NCBI RefSeq assembly: GCF_013035425.1
Contig: NZ_WQHX01000009.1
Coordinates: forward strand, 1-64,000
Direction: 5' to 3'
Origin: Ruegeria arenilitoris
Lineage (GTDB): Bacteria; Pseudomonadota; Alphaproteobacteria; Rhodobacterales; Rhodobacteraceae
DNA: 64,000 bases
Below are positions 17,616-26,767 of this stretch, piece after piece; position 1 is the first letter of the stretch, and each line of letters opens with the position of its first letter. Position numbers and translations under genes: made by a program. The notes under the pieces are model-generated. The model saw nothing but the letters and a program-made list of their open reading frames with translations. It was not told where the DNA came from and ran no database searches.

Positions 17616-19742
17616 ATGGCAAGAACACTCCTAAATTTATGTATTATGATCTTGGGGTTAATCTTTGGCCAGACTTCCGCCGGGACAAGCCTTGCAGCTA
17701 CATCCCAAGCGTATGAATCAGAGCCCCTGGTCGCACACATAATTACCGCGCAGGACGGGATCGCGCCTGACGTCAAGACGATCACTGCAGGACTGCATCT
17801 GAAACTGGGCGAAGATTGGAAAACCTACTGGAAATCGCCTGGTGAGGTGGGAATTCCGCCCAAGATCACTTGGAACGGCTCGCAAAACGTCAGCGACGTA
17901 CAGTTTCACTGGCCCGCGCCGATCCGTTTTCGCGCCTTCGGGATCGAGAATTTCGGGTACAAGGACGAAGTGGTCTTTCCGCTGACCGTCACACTCGAGA
18001 ACCCCGGAGCGCCAGTTGACTTGAAAGCCGCTGTGACAACGCTGATCTGTTCCGATATCTGTGTGCCGGTCGAGTTTTCACTGGACTTGTCGCTGGCTCA
18101 AGGAACGGGTCGAGATCAGGACTCGGCCCGGCTAATAAATGCCTTCCTGTCGCGAGTGCCAACCCCGGGAAACACAAGCGGAATGAAGTCCGACGTCGCG
18201 ACCCTGGATACCGAGTCCGAGATGCTGACGCTGAATTTCACCAACGACCTGCCCTTTGATGCGCCTGATGTCTTTCCCGACATGGGACGTGACACCGCGT
18301 TTGGTGCACCCGACATCCGGCTCGCTGGCGACAGGCGTCAGCTATGGGTGCAGTTCCCGGTCCTCGCTCTGGCACAGGACCCCCCCGCCTTGTCCGTCAC
18401 GGTTACCGACACCAACCGCGTGGCCGAGTTTTCGCCCCGTACCGACGCTCCCCCTACCCCGCCACCATATGAGATCGCGGCCGCCGAAACTTCAGCCAGC
18501 GCGCTGGTCTGGATCATTTTGCTGGCGGTGGGCGGCGGGTTGATTCTGAATGTCATGCCCTGCGTACTGCCAGTGCTTTCGATCAAGCTTTCCTCGGCGG
18601 TAAAGGCTCGCGACCGCTCTGCGGCTCAGATTCGCGCCGGGTTCCTGGCTTCGGCAGCCGGAATCCTGACATTCATGTGGCTGTTGGCGGCTATCACCAT
18701 TGCGGCGCGGTCGCTGGGCTATTCCGTCGGCTGGGGCATCCAGTTCCAGAATCCGCTTTTCCTTGCGGTGATGATCGTGGTGCTGGCGGTTTTTGCAACC
18801 AGCCTCGCGGGCTTGTTCGAGATCACGCTGCCGCAGTCGCTGAACACCCGGCTGGCCCATGTCGAAAAGGGCCGCGTGTCGCTGGTCGGGGATTTCCTGA
18901 CCGGAGCCTTCTCAGCAGTTCTGGCGACGCCCTGCTCGGCCCCCTTCCTCGGCACGGCGGTGGCCTTTGCCCTGACCGGCCGACCGGTGGATATCGTGGC
19001 GATCTTCACCGCAATGGGGGTCGGGCTGGCCATTCCTTACCTGCTGGTTGCAGTGCACCCGAAACTTACCGCCGCTCTGCCTAAACCGGGGCGTTGGATG
19101 GTGGGATTAAAATGGGCCCTGTCGGCGGCACTGCTGACCACGATCGGCTGGTTGGTCTGGGTGATGGTCGGGGTGGCCGGAGACACTGCTGCAACTGCTA
19201 CCGTGCTGGCTGCAACTGTTCTGGTCCTGTTGATCTGGAAAAGTACGATGATGCCACCCGTTTTGCACTGGACAGCCCTGTTGCTGACGCTGACCGCAGC
19301 GTTTGCCGCACCGGTTGCGATTGCCGGCAAAGACCGGTCCAGGCTGCTTGAGCCAGCCGGAGAGATCCCTTGGATTACCTTCAGCCGCCCCGAAATCGCC
19401 CGCCTTGTGTCGCGCGGCGAGGTGGTTTTCGTCGATGTCACAGCCGACTGGTGTCTGACCTGCAAGGCCAACAAAGCGCTGGTGCTGGAACGCGGCGAGG
19501 TTCTGGCAACACTGCAATCGGACAAAGCAATTCCGATGCAGGCCGACTGGACCCGCCCCGACGATGTGATCGCCCGTTTCCTTGAGGACAATGGACGGTT
19601 CGGGATCCCCTTCAACATCGTCTACGGCCCGTCGGCCCCCGAAGGCATCGCCCTGCCAGAGATATTGACCACGAACGCCATTCTCGACGCGATGGAACAG
19701 GCCGCGCCGATTGCGGGCGGAGCCGTGGAAAGCGGATCCTGA
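17616..19742 (+). CDS. ScsB/DsbD-family transmembrane thiol-electron carrier
   Basis: About 708-aa inner-membrane protein that passes electrons from cytoplasmic thioredoxin to periplasmic thiol proteins. Three modules: an exported N-terminal domain with C145/C149 (ICSDICVPV, an ScsB hallmark), an eight-helix membrane domain with the Cys pair MPCVLPV (C316) and TPCSAPF (C440), and a C-terminal thioredoxin domain with DWCLTCK (C613/C616). All redox Cys are intact. A GTG at 17589 is in frame but lies at the expected transcription start, so ATG 17616 is preferred; its ribosome site is weak. ScsB/ScsC systems are named for suppressing copper sensitivity, fitting the copper-type promoter upstream. 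Confidence 0.92.
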   Translation: MARTLLNLCIMILGLIFGQTSAGTSLAATSQAYESEPLVAHIITAQDGIAPDVKTITAGLHLKLGEDWKTYWKSPGEVGIPPKITWNGSQNVSDVQFHWPAPIRFRAFGIENFGYKDEVVFPLTVTLENPGAPVDLKAAVTTLICSDICVPVEFSLDLSLAQGTGRDQDSARLINAFLSRVPTPGNTSGMKSDVATLDTESEMLTLNFTNDLPFDAPDVFPDMGRDTAFGAPDIRLAGDRRQLWVQFPVLALAQDPPALSVTVTDTNRVAEFSPRTDAPPTPPPYEIAAAETSASALVWIILLAVGGGLILNVMPCVLPVLSIKLSSAVKARDRSAAQIRAGFLASAAGILTFMWLLAAITIAARSLGYSVGWGIQFQNPLFLAVMIVVLAVFATSLAGLFEITLPQSLNTRLAHVEKGRVSLVGDFLTGAFSAVLATPCSAPFLGTAVAFALTGRPVDIVAIFTAMGVGLAIPYLLVAVHPKLTAALPKPGRWMVGLKWALSAALLTTIGWLVWVMVGVAGDTAATATVLAATVLVLLIWKSTMMPPVLHWTALLLTLTAAFAAPVAIAGKDRSRLLEPAGEIPWITFSRPEIARLVSRGEVVFVDVTADWCLTCKANKALVLERGEVLATLQSDKAIPMQADWTRPDDVIARFLEDNGRFGIPFNIVYGPSAPEGIALPEILTTNAILDAMEQAAPIAGGAVESGS

Positions 19743-19751
19743 CCCCGGAGT

Positions 19752-20210
19752 TCACATACCCCGGACGCGGTTGCTCTGCTGCGCTAAACGCATGGTCTCG
19801 TGCTCTTCCATATCCAGTAGCGCCTGAAGGAGTTCGCGTGCCTCGGGTATCTCGGCACGCCCGTGCAAATACCGATATAAGTCGATCACCTGATTGTGAA
19901 GATCGAAGACCGCTTCGCAGATCTCATCGACGCTCATCTGTGCGAACGGCCTGTCGCAGGCGCGATGTGGGTCGATCGGCTCATTGCCCAAATAGTCATA
20001 TACCCAGGTGTTGAGCGCTTTGGGATCGGCTCGTTTCACGAAACCATCGACGATTTTCTCCAGAGCAGCCTCATGATCGGCGAGGTAGGTAAGCAACATC
20101 CTGGCCAGCTCCTGCTCTGACTGTGTCGAACAGTGGGCCAAACATTCGGCGAGCCAATGATGCATTTCCCGCGTCCAGACAATTAGATCAGAAAACGTTT
20201 CAACTTTCAT
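19752..20210 (-). CDS. Predicted helical, His-rich bundle protein
   Basis: 152-aa, all-helical protein with regularly spaced acidic and His residues (REMHHWLAE, YLADHEAALEKI, DLHNQVIDLYRYLH, MEEHETMRLAQQ), a pattern like hemerythrin or ferritin-like four-helix bundles that bind two metals. I do not recognise the exact family. Strong ribosome site (AGGAGGTT). Convergent with scsB and 114 bases from the ccm operon end. A metal or O2-related role is only suggested by the residue pattern. Confidence 0.6.
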   Translation of the reverse strand: MKVETFSDLIVWTREMHHWLAECLAHCSTQSEQELARMLLTYLADHEAALEKIVDGFVKRADPKALNTWVYDYLGNEPIDPHRACDRPFAQMSVDEICEAVFDLHNQVIDLYRYLHGRAEIPEARELLQALLDMEEHETMRLAQQSNRVRGM

Positions 20211-20324
20211 GGTCTCAACCTCCTAAAGATCGGCATGCGATAGCCTAAACCGGAATTTTCCAGATGGCTCACTGGGCATCAGCGCGAAGTCGGCGCTGGC
20301 CCGATCCACGCCGGGCTGCGGGAA

Positions 20325-21473
20325 TCAACCCCCCAGTTCCAGCAATGCCCGGTCGATTGCCACCTTGCGCGGATCCCCCTGCGGCAGGTCATCCGCCAGA
20401 TCCCTTGCCCTGCCATAGGCGTTCCGGGCGCCGTCGGTCTCGCCCAGCACCGAATAGGCGTTGCCCAGCCGCATCCAGCCGTCCAGATCGCCTGGGTTTT
20501 CCTGCATCCGGCTCGCAAGCCGTTCGACCATCGAGCGGATGAAGGCCTGCCGGTCTTCGTCTGACATCTCCTCGGCCGCCGCCACCTGATCGGCAGTTGG
20601 GCCGGGCATGGAAGGGGCAAAAGCCGCCAGATTCACCGGAGCCCGTCCGATCGACGGGGCGATGCGGTTAAGCTGGGCCACAAAACTCTCCATCCATGGC
20701 CGGAACTCCTCTTCGGCGTCCATCCGCGTCTTCAGTAGGTCATAGGCCTTATCAGGCGATCCAGCCTGCTCCAGACCAACGGCTTTGTAGAATGTCGCTG
20801 CTGGGTTCGATGGGTCCAGTTCCAAGGCTCGTTCAAACGCCCGATCGGCCTTGGGCGTAACGACACCGTCATCGGCATAGACCAACGCCTCGCCATATTG
20901 CGACACCAGCGCTGAATTCGCATTGGGTCGGTCCAGCAACCCCTCGAACGCGTCTGCGGCATCTCCAAAGCGTCCCATCCGCATATAGGTCTGAGCCAAC
21001 AACACCCATCCCTCGGTTGGCCCGCCGGTTTCATCCGCCTCAAGCCGCGACTTCAGGCGCACGGCAAGGTCGGCGATTTCACGGGCTTCGGCCTGCTCCC
21101 CCTCGCGTTGGGCAAATGGCTGGCTGGGGATGTCGGGACTACCCAGTTGCCAATAAAGACCGGCTCCGAGCGCTGGAACTGCCAGCGCGGCAAGTAGAAT
21201 CAGTGCACGCCCGGAATGGCCCATCATCGCTTTGTCGTCCGATTGCCGGTCAATCGCCTTCAGGCGACGTTCAATCTCGGCTCTGGCGGCCTTGGCCTCT
21301 TCGGCCGAGATAAGTCCTCGTTCCAGGTCCTTCTCCACTTCGCCGACTTGGTCGGAAAAGATGGCAGAGGCGCTTTCGCGTCTCGATAAGTCCGAGGTCT
21401 TGCGCCCCATACCGGAGAGGGCGAGCGTCAGAAAAACCGCCGCGGCCATGAATGAAAAGATAATCCAGATCAT
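20325..21473 (-). CDS. ccmI: CcmI (CycH), apocytochrome c chaperone
   Basis: 382-aa membrane protein of cytochrome c maturation system I. It holds apocytochrome c and delivers it to the CcmF-CcmH haem lyase. Two N-terminal membrane helices (MIWIIFSFMAAAVFLTLAL; LILLAALAVPALGAGLYW) flank a cytoplasmic coiled-coil (EKDLERGLISAEEAKAARAEIERRL). A periplasmic TPR-rich C-terminal domain follows (for example MRMGRFGDAADAFEGLL). ATG 21473 overlaps the ccmH stop (ATGA). Last gene of ccmF-ccmG-ccmH-ccmI. Confidence 0.92.
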   Translation of the reverse strand: MIWIIFSFMAAAVFLTLALSGMGRKTSDLSRRESASAIFSDQVGEVEKDLERGLISAEEAKAARAEIERRLKAIDRQSDDKAMMGHSGRALILLAALAVPALGAGLYWQLGSPDIPSQPFAQREGEQAEAREIADLAVRLKSRLEADETGGPTEGWVLLAQTYMRMGRFGDAADAFEGLLDRPNANSALVSQYGEALVYADDGVVTPKADRAFERALELDPSNPAATFYKAVGLEQAGSPDKAYDLLKTRMDAEEEFRPWMESFVAQLNRIAPSIGRAPVNLAAFAPSMPGPTADQVAAAEEMSDEDRQAFIRSMVERLASRMQENPGDLDGWMRLGNAYSVLGETDGARNAYGRARDLADDLPQGDPRKVAIDRALLELGG

Positions 21474-21958
21474 TCGTGCGGCTCCGCGAGTGAATGGTTT
21501 TCGGGATTCTGTTCTTCGCTCGCGCCGCGTTCCGTCTCTTGTTTTCGCGAATTCCGATATCGGCGCGCATTTTGGGTCAATACCGCTGCAGTCGAGATAC
21601 CACCCAGCCCCAGGATGACGATAGGCGCAACCCACAGAATGTAAGTTGATGGCTTCCATGGCGGGTTGAACAGAACATAATCGCCATAACGCGCAACCAG
21701 AAAATCCATAACCTGCTGGTCCGAGTCACCTGCCACCAGCCGTTCGCGCACAAGCAGACGAAGGTCGCGCGCCACCCCGGCGTTGGAACTGTCGATGTCT
21801 TGGTTCTGGCACACCACGCAGCGCACCTGTTTAGAAATCGCCCGGGCCCGCTCTTCCAAAACCGGATCTGCAAGTATCTCGTCGGGCTCAACCGCGAATG
21901 CCGGCTGCGACACCAGCGTCGCCAGAGTGACTGCGGTAATTACAATGCGACGTATCAT
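21470..21958 (-). CDS. ccmH: CcmH, cytochrome c maturation thiol protein
   Basis: 162-aa protein: signal peptide, the redox motif VRCVVCQNQ (C47/C50) that reduces the haem-binding Cys of apocytochrome c, and a single C-terminal membrane anchor (about 104-124). Works with CcmF and CcmI in haem ligation. Overlaps both neighbours by four bases (ATGA on each side), so the operon is tightly coupled. Confidence 0.95.
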   Translation of the reverse strand: MIRRIVITAVTLATLVSQPAFAVEPDEILADPVLEERARAISKQVRCVVCQNQDIDSSNAGVARDLRLLVRERLVAGDSDQQVMDFLVARYGDYVLFNPPWKPSTYILWVAPIVILGLGGISTAAVLTQNARRYRNSRKQETERGASEEQNPENHSLAEPHE

Positions 21959-22524
21959 GACGCCTCTCCTCCGGCCGCCCGCGCCTGATCCAGCGCGGTG
22001 CGCATCTTTGAAATTGCCTCGTCGCCCAGCACCGGGCCGACAAAACGGAATACGACCTTGCCCGCGCCATCAATCACAAAGGTCTCCGGCACGCCGGAAA
22101 TCCCCCATTCGATCCCGGCTCGGCCGTCCAGGTCGGAACCGATGCGCTCATAAGGGTTGCCCAGATCGTCGAGCCATTTCCGTGCGTCCTGCGGCTTGTC
22201 TTTGTAGTTAATGCCCATCAGGCGAATGCCCTCATCGCGCACCATACGCGTCAGCACCGCATGTTCGGCCCGGCAGGGCACGCACCAGGACGCAAACACG
22301 TTGACCACGATCGGAACTGACCCGTCATTTTCCACCAGATCGGTACTGGACAGCCCGTGGGTATCCAGCCCATCGACCGGCGGCAAGTCGAACTCAGGCA
22401 CCGGCTGCGAGATCAAAACAGACGGGATTTCGTTTGGATCGCGATCGGGATTCAGTCCCCATAGCAGGAAGGCACCCAGGATGCCGGCAATCGTAATTGG
22501 GAACAGTGCAAATAGACGTTTCAT
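21955..22524 (-). CDS. ccmG: CcmG/DsbE thiol-disulphide oxidoreductase
   Basis: 189-aa membrane-anchored thioredoxin-like protein that reduces CcmH or apocytochrome c. N-terminal anchor MKRLFALFPITIAGILGAFLLW; active site ASWCVPCRAEH; conserved GVPETFVIDG cis-Pro loop. The ATG at 22524 is used instead of longer in-frame starts that would run into ccmF. Four bases after the ccmF stop. Confidence 0.95.
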   Translation of the reverse strand: MKRLFALFPITIAGILGAFLLWGLNPDRDPNEIPSVLISQPVPEFDLPPVDGLDTHGLSSTDLVENDGSVPIVVNVFASWCVPCRAEHAVLTRMVRDEGIRLMGINYKDKPQDARKWLDDLGNPYERIGSDLDGRAGIEWGISGVPETFVIDGAGKVVFRFVGPVLGDEAISKMRTALDQARAAGGEAS

Positions 22525-22528
22525 TGCC

Positions 22529-24523
22529 CTACTCCGCCGCCACCGGAACGGAGCCCTGCCCAGTCCGTTTTCGTGGTGCACCGACGCGTAGACGCCGATC
22601 GGTGAGTGACAAGACCCCACCCAATGCCAACAATCCTGAACCTATCCAAATCCAGACCACTAATGGCTCATACAAGATACGCAGGGTCCATTTGCTCTGT
22701 TCTGATTCCGCCGTCGGTTCCGATATTGAGGCGTAAAGGTCCCCTGCCAACGTCGTTCGAATTGCCGACTCGGTCGTACTGGTACCCGCCACGAGATAGG
22801 CCCTGCGCTCGGGTTGAAGCGTGGTGACATAAGTGCCATCGCGAAATACGGTCAGTGTGGCCGTGCGAGACAGATAGTTCGGACCGCGAAGCTGTTCCAC
22901 ACCGTCAAAACGCACGTCGAACCCTGCTATCTCAATCTGTGTTCCGGGCTCGGCAAAAGTCACGACCTCGGATTTCCAAGCACTGGACCCGATAAAGCCG
23001 ATCATACAGACCGCCAACCCCGCATGGGCCACGACCATGCCGTAATGCGAACGCGGTAGGTTGCGGGCCCGACGCAGGGACTCGGCCAGCGGTGCCTCAC
23101 CCAGCTTAATTCGGCTGGCCCACTCTGTCAGCACAGCGCCCAGCAACCAAACCGCAAGGCCGATCGACACTACCGCCAAGGCTGGGCCGCCGGTATCCAG
23201 ATACCACACAAGCAACGCTACGAGCAGGCTAACCCCGGCCACCCATTTGAGCCGGGACAGAACACCGCGCAAATCCGCCCGCTTCCATGACAACAGCGGC
23301 CCAATCCCCATTACAACGACCAGAACCAGCATGATCGGCACGAAACTGGCGTTGTAATAAGGTGGTCCAACCGAAATCTTTTCACCTGTCACAGCCTCAA
23401 GCAAAAGCGGATAAAGCGTACCGAATAGAACCGTCGCCGTTGCGGTGGCCAGCAGCAGGTTGTTAAAAAGCAAACCGGCCTCGCGGCTGATCGGGGCAAA
23501 AAGACCGCCGCCCTCCATCTCCGGTGCTCGTATGGCAAACAGCGTCAATGAACCACCGATCGCGACAGCCAACAGCGCCAAGATGTAAATGCCGCGTTCG
23601 GGATCGACCGAAAACGCGTGGACCGATGTAAGCAAGCCTGAGCGGACAATGAATGTCCCCAACAAGGACAACGAGAAGGTCAAAACGGCCAGTAGGATCG
23701 TCCAACTTTTGAAGCTGCCGCGCTTTTCGGTTACAATGGCCGAATGGAACAGCGCTGTGCCAGCAAGCCAGGGCATAAACGAGACATTCTCGACCGGATC
23801 CCAGAACCACCAGCCGCCCCAACCCAGTTCGTAATAGGCCCACCAGCTGCCCAGAACGATACCAAGTGTCAGAAACACCCAGGCCGCCAATGTCCAGGGT
23901 CGGACCCACCGCGCCCATGCCGGATCGACCCGCCCCTCAATCAGGGCAGCCACGGCGAAAGAAAATACGATAGAGAAGCCGACGTAACCCAGGTATAGGA
24001 ACGGCGGGTGCATAGCCAGGCCGACATCCTGCAACAGCGGATTTAAATCCTGACCATCCAGCGGTGCCGGAAACACCCGGTCAAACGGGTTCGAGGTGAA
24101 CAGCATGAATGACAGGAACCCCGCGCTGATCCAGGCCTGCACTGCCAGAGTGCGCGCCTTGAGTTTCAGTGGGATGTTCCGAGCCAACAGAGACACACCC
24201 AGCCCGAAAATCACCAATATCAGAATCCACAACAGCAGCGACCCTTCGTGGCTACCCCAGGTCGCAGCCACCTTGAAAAGCATCGGTTTCAGCGAATGAG
24301 AATTGCTGGCCACATTTAGCACAGTGAAATCGCTGACCACGAAGGACCACATCAGAGCGGCGAAGGCGATAGCAACCAGCGCTGTCAGCAGGACCGAGGT
24401 CGCAGATGCCGATCGCATCCACATGACATTGTTCCGTGCTGCTCCAATCAAGGGAAATACGCTTTGCACCAAGGACACGGCCAGGGCAAGCGCCAGGGCG
24501 AACTGCCCGATTTCCGGTATCAT
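22529..24523 (-). CDS. ccmF: CcmF, haem lyase subunit of cytochrome c maturation
   Basis: 664-aa polytopic membrane protein (normal length) that ligates haem to apocytochrome c. The tryptophan-rich signature WGGWWFWDPVENVSFMPW and upstream WGSHEGSLLLW are intact, with the haem-ligand His residues expected nearby. First gene of a four-gene ccm unit led by a CueR-type promoter. Genes for haem export and CcmE loading (ccmABCDE) are absent from the window and must be supplied elsewhere in the cell. Confidence 0.96.
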   Translation of the reverse strand: MIPEIGQFALALALAVSLVQSVFPLIGAARNNVMWMRSASATSVLLTALVAIAFAALMWSFVVSDFTVLNVASNSHSLKPMLFKVAATWGSHEGSLLLWILILVIFGLGVSLLARNIPLKLKARTLAVQAWISAGFLSFMLFTSNPFDRVFPAPLDGQDLNPLLQDVGLAMHPPFLYLGYVGFSIVFSFAVAALIEGRVDPAWARWVRPWTLAAWVFLTLGIVLGSWWAYYELGWGGWWFWDPVENVSFMPWLAGTALFHSAIVTEKRGSFKSWTILLAVLTFSLSLLGTFIVRSGLLTSVHAFSVDPERGIYILALLAVAIGGSLTLFAIRAPEMEGGGLFAPISREAGLLFNNLLLATATATVLFGTLYPLLLEAVTGEKISVGPPYYNASFVPIMLVLVVVMGIGPLLSWKRADLRGVLSRLKWVAGVSLLVALLVWYLDTGGPALAVVSIGLAVWLLGAVLTEWASRIKLGEAPLAESLRRARNLPRSHYGMVVAHAGLAVCMIGFIGSSAWKSEVVTFAEPGTQIEIAGFDVRFDGVEQLRGPNYLSRTATLTVFRDGTYVTTLQPERRAYLVAGTSTTESAIRTTLAGDLYASISEPTAESEQSKWTLRILYEPLVVWIWIGSGLLALGGVLSLTDRRLRVGAPRKRTGQGSVPVAAE

Positions 24524-24554
24524 TCCAATCCCTCCGGATTTCCGGTTTTGCGGC

Positions 24555-24585
24555 CTTGTCCGACAATCCAGCGCTGGAGGGTCAA
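24555..24585 (-). promoter_or_regulatory. CueR-type promoter for ccmFGHI
   Basis: Minus strand: -35 TTGACC (24585-24580), 19-bp spacer CTCCAGCGCTGGATTGTCG, -10 GACAAG (24560-24555). Same CTCCAGCGCTGGA core as the scsB operator, 32 bases before the ccmF start. Puts cytochrome c maturation under probable copper control. Confidence 0.78.
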
Positions 24586-24650
24586 GCGCATTATTGCCGC
24601 ACCCCCTTCGGCTGATGCATGCTTGACGAGCGCAAATCTGGCCGGCGGCC

Positions 24651-24681
24651 TTGACCTTCCAGCGCTGGAGACCCCCACCAT
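24651..24681 (+). promoter_or_regulatory. CueR-type promoter for the outer-membrane barrel gene
   Basis: -35 TTGACC (24651-24656), 19-bp spacer TTCCAGCGCTGGAGACCCC, -10 CACCAT (24676-24681). Dyad ACCTTCCAGCGCTGGAGACC. Divergent from the ccmF promoter 66 bases away. The 24524-24759 gap holds these two operators and nothing else recognised. Confidence 0.8.
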
Positions 24682-24759
24682 TTCGACTTCACCGATGGAC
24701 GTACCGAACACTTTGTTTTCAGGGCAGGGACTCAGGAAACAAACGAACACGAGGGCATC

Positions 24760-25869
24760 ATGACACGGAGCAACAGCAAGATTACGTGCGTCTGGCAACG
24801 CCTCCAGGCTGTAATACTGGCTGGGGGGCTGAGCCTTGGGTCAACTGCCATGGCCCAACCGGAAACCCGTCCGGCTGACAACGTGGCGATGAACCCGCAA
24901 GCCTCCAGCAACATGTCAGGTATGGGAAGCATGTCCAGGATGATGCGCCCCGACGCGGTGCCGCCAACGGGTGTCGTTGGCGGTATGCATCCACCCGAGG
25001 GTGTTTTGATGCCTGTGTTCTCTTACATGAACATGGAGATGGACGGAAATCGTACCGGAACGCAGTCGCTGTCTACCTCGAACGTTCTGTCGCAGTATCC
25101 GATCGCGCCGCTCAGCATGAGCATGAACATGGCGATGGTCGGCCTGATGTACGGTGTGACCGACGAGATCTCGGTGATGGCGATGCTGCCCTATACCCGC
25201 AAGACGATGAAGCACCAGACCCGCATGGGCCAGACCTTTAAGACCAGGGCACAGGGGTTTGGCGATCTGAAGATCATCGGCGGATATGATATCTACAAAT
25301 CCGACGGGCAGGTGCTGGAACTATCTCTTGGCCTCAGTCTGCCGACTGGCTCGATAGACGAGACCGACACCACGCCAGCTGGGCCGGACCAGCTGCTGCC
25401 CTACCCCATGCAACTGGGTTCAGGCACCTACGACCTGCTGCCGGGCGTCACCTATACGGGCCAGAACGCGGATTGGTCTTGGGGCGCCCAGCTGGCCGCC
25501 ATGATCCGGATGGGTGAGAATGATGCCGGTTACACCTTGGGTGACGTCTATTCAGCAACAGTTTGGGGTGCACGGCGCTGGAATGACCAGTTCAGCTCCT
25601 CGTTGCGGGTGGTCGGCGACATCGTGGAAAACATTGACGGGTCGGATGCGCGCCTGAACCCAGGCATGGTGCCCACCGCTGATCCGACCCTGCGCGGCGG
25701 CCAGTTTCTGAGTATCGGAATCGGAGTGAATTACCTTGTGCCGGGGTCGGGCGTTTTGGCGGGCACGCGCCTGGGTATCGAGGGCGTGATCCCTGTGTAT
25801 CAAGATCTGGATGGGCCCCAGCTTGAACGCGATTACGCAGTCTCCTTCGCGATACGCAGGGCGTTCTGA
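24760..25869 (+). CDS. Met-rich outer-membrane beta-barrel (transporter-like)
   Basis: 369-aa protein with a signal peptide (LGSTAMA cleavage region), a Met-rich linker (NMSGMGSMSRMM, about 51-62) and a C-terminal part with alternating hydrophobic strands ending in Phe (AFAIRRAF-like terminus FAIRRAF), typical of outer-membrane barrels. It resembles the MetA-pathway/phenol-degradation type porins often annotated as transporter and found beside copper genes. Met residues are dense through the strand regions as well (SMSMNMAMVGLM). GAGGG precedes the ATG. Copper-type promoter upstream. Substrate unknown; copper passage or binding is inference. Confidence 0.75.
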   Translation: MTRSNSKITCVWQRLQAVILAGGLSLGSTAMAQPETRPADNVAMNPQASSNMSGMGSMSRMMRPDAVPPTGVVGGMHPPEGVLMPVFSYMNMEMDGNRTGTQSLSTSNVLSQYPIAPLSMSMNMAMVGLMYGVTDEISVMAMLPYTRKTMKHQTRMGQTFKTRAQGFGDLKIIGGYDIYKSDGQVLELSLGLSLPTGSIDETDTTPAGPDQLLPYPMQLGSGTYDLLPGVTYTGQNADWSWGAQLAAMIRMGENDAGYTLGDVYSATVWGARRWNDQFSSSLRVVGDIVENIDGSDARLNPGMVPTADPTLRGGQFLSIGIGVNYLVPGSGVLAGTRLGIEGVIPVYQDLDGPQLERDYAVSFAIRRAF

Positions 25870-25873
25870 CCCT

Positions 25874-26539
25874 TCAGCCCCAAACCGACTGTAAACGGAC
25901 AATCAGCGCCGCCGCGGTGGTCAGAACGACCACTGACACCGCCATCAGTAGCAGGGCCAATATCACAGGTCCGCCGCGCCCAGGTACGCGACGTGCCAGT
26001 TGGGCTGCAAATCCAGTACCGTGGGCGATCTGGCTCTGAACGACGGATAGGTATAGCGGCAGCGCTCCGACCAGCGTGGCGTACAGGTAAACGCCTGAGA
26101 TGTTCTCGAAGTAGGCGGAGCGTACCAGCGTCGGACCGACTACCCGCAACGCCACTACGGGATCACCGCCGAAAGACCCGAACCAGTCTGCCGAAAGCGC
26201 GTAGATCAGCGCGTGCAGCGCGATGAACAGGACGGCCCGTAGCAGCAGGTCAATTAGCAGATACCGGGCCGGGATGGCCCCCCTGCCCCGCGCCCTTACC
26301 CCAACGGCGAAAAGAAAAAAGCTGAGATAATTTAAAAGGAAAACGACCGGCAACCCATTCGTCACCACCTGACGCAAAAACCGAACAAACGCGGGACCAC
26401 TGTTCAGGAGGTGCGTCGCAAAGCCCGGCGTGCGCAAAACGAAGATGGCCAACAGCGGAAACAACGCAAGGCAACTGACGATCAGCGTGTTTCTGGCAAA
26501 CTTCCAGAAAGGCAATTCAGTGGCAAAATATCTGTTCAT
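25874..26539 (-). CDS. Polytopic membrane protein, unknown function
   Basis: 221-aa protein with about five membrane helices (near 18-36, 60-78, 95-115, 145-165, 193-214) and no catalytic motif that I recognise. Basic loops (VRARGRGAIPARY, LARRVPGRGG) suggest orientation with these on the cytoplasmic side. Convergent with the barrel gene, four bases apart. It closes the copper region; no evidence ties it to copper. Confidence 0.6.
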   Translation of the reverse strand: MNRYFATELPFWKFARNTLIVSCLALFPLLAIFVLRTPGFATHLLNSGPAFVRFLRQVVTNGLPVVFLLNYLSFFLFAVGVRARGRGAIPARYLLIDLLLRAVLFIALHALIYALSADWFGSFGGDPVVALRVVGPTLVRSAYFENISGVYLYATLVGALPLYLSVVQSQIAHGTGFAAQLARRVPGRGGPVILALLLMAVSVVVLTTAAALIVRLQSVWG

Positions 26540-26767
26540 TTCATTAAGTTTGCCAACGGTTCCAGTGCAATGTCGATGTCAATTGGTTTACAGACCTGCG
26601 ACAGAACCTCCGATTTTATTATTCCGCAAGCCCTCTACCTACTTTACGCGCAAAATCTGTTACTTTTGCTCGGTACTTTTGTTGCGCTATCAGTTTTAAG
26701 TTACACTCGATAAGTATCCCTTATCATGTTATTTGAAATCTGACCCAAATTGACGCAGAATGGGTAC

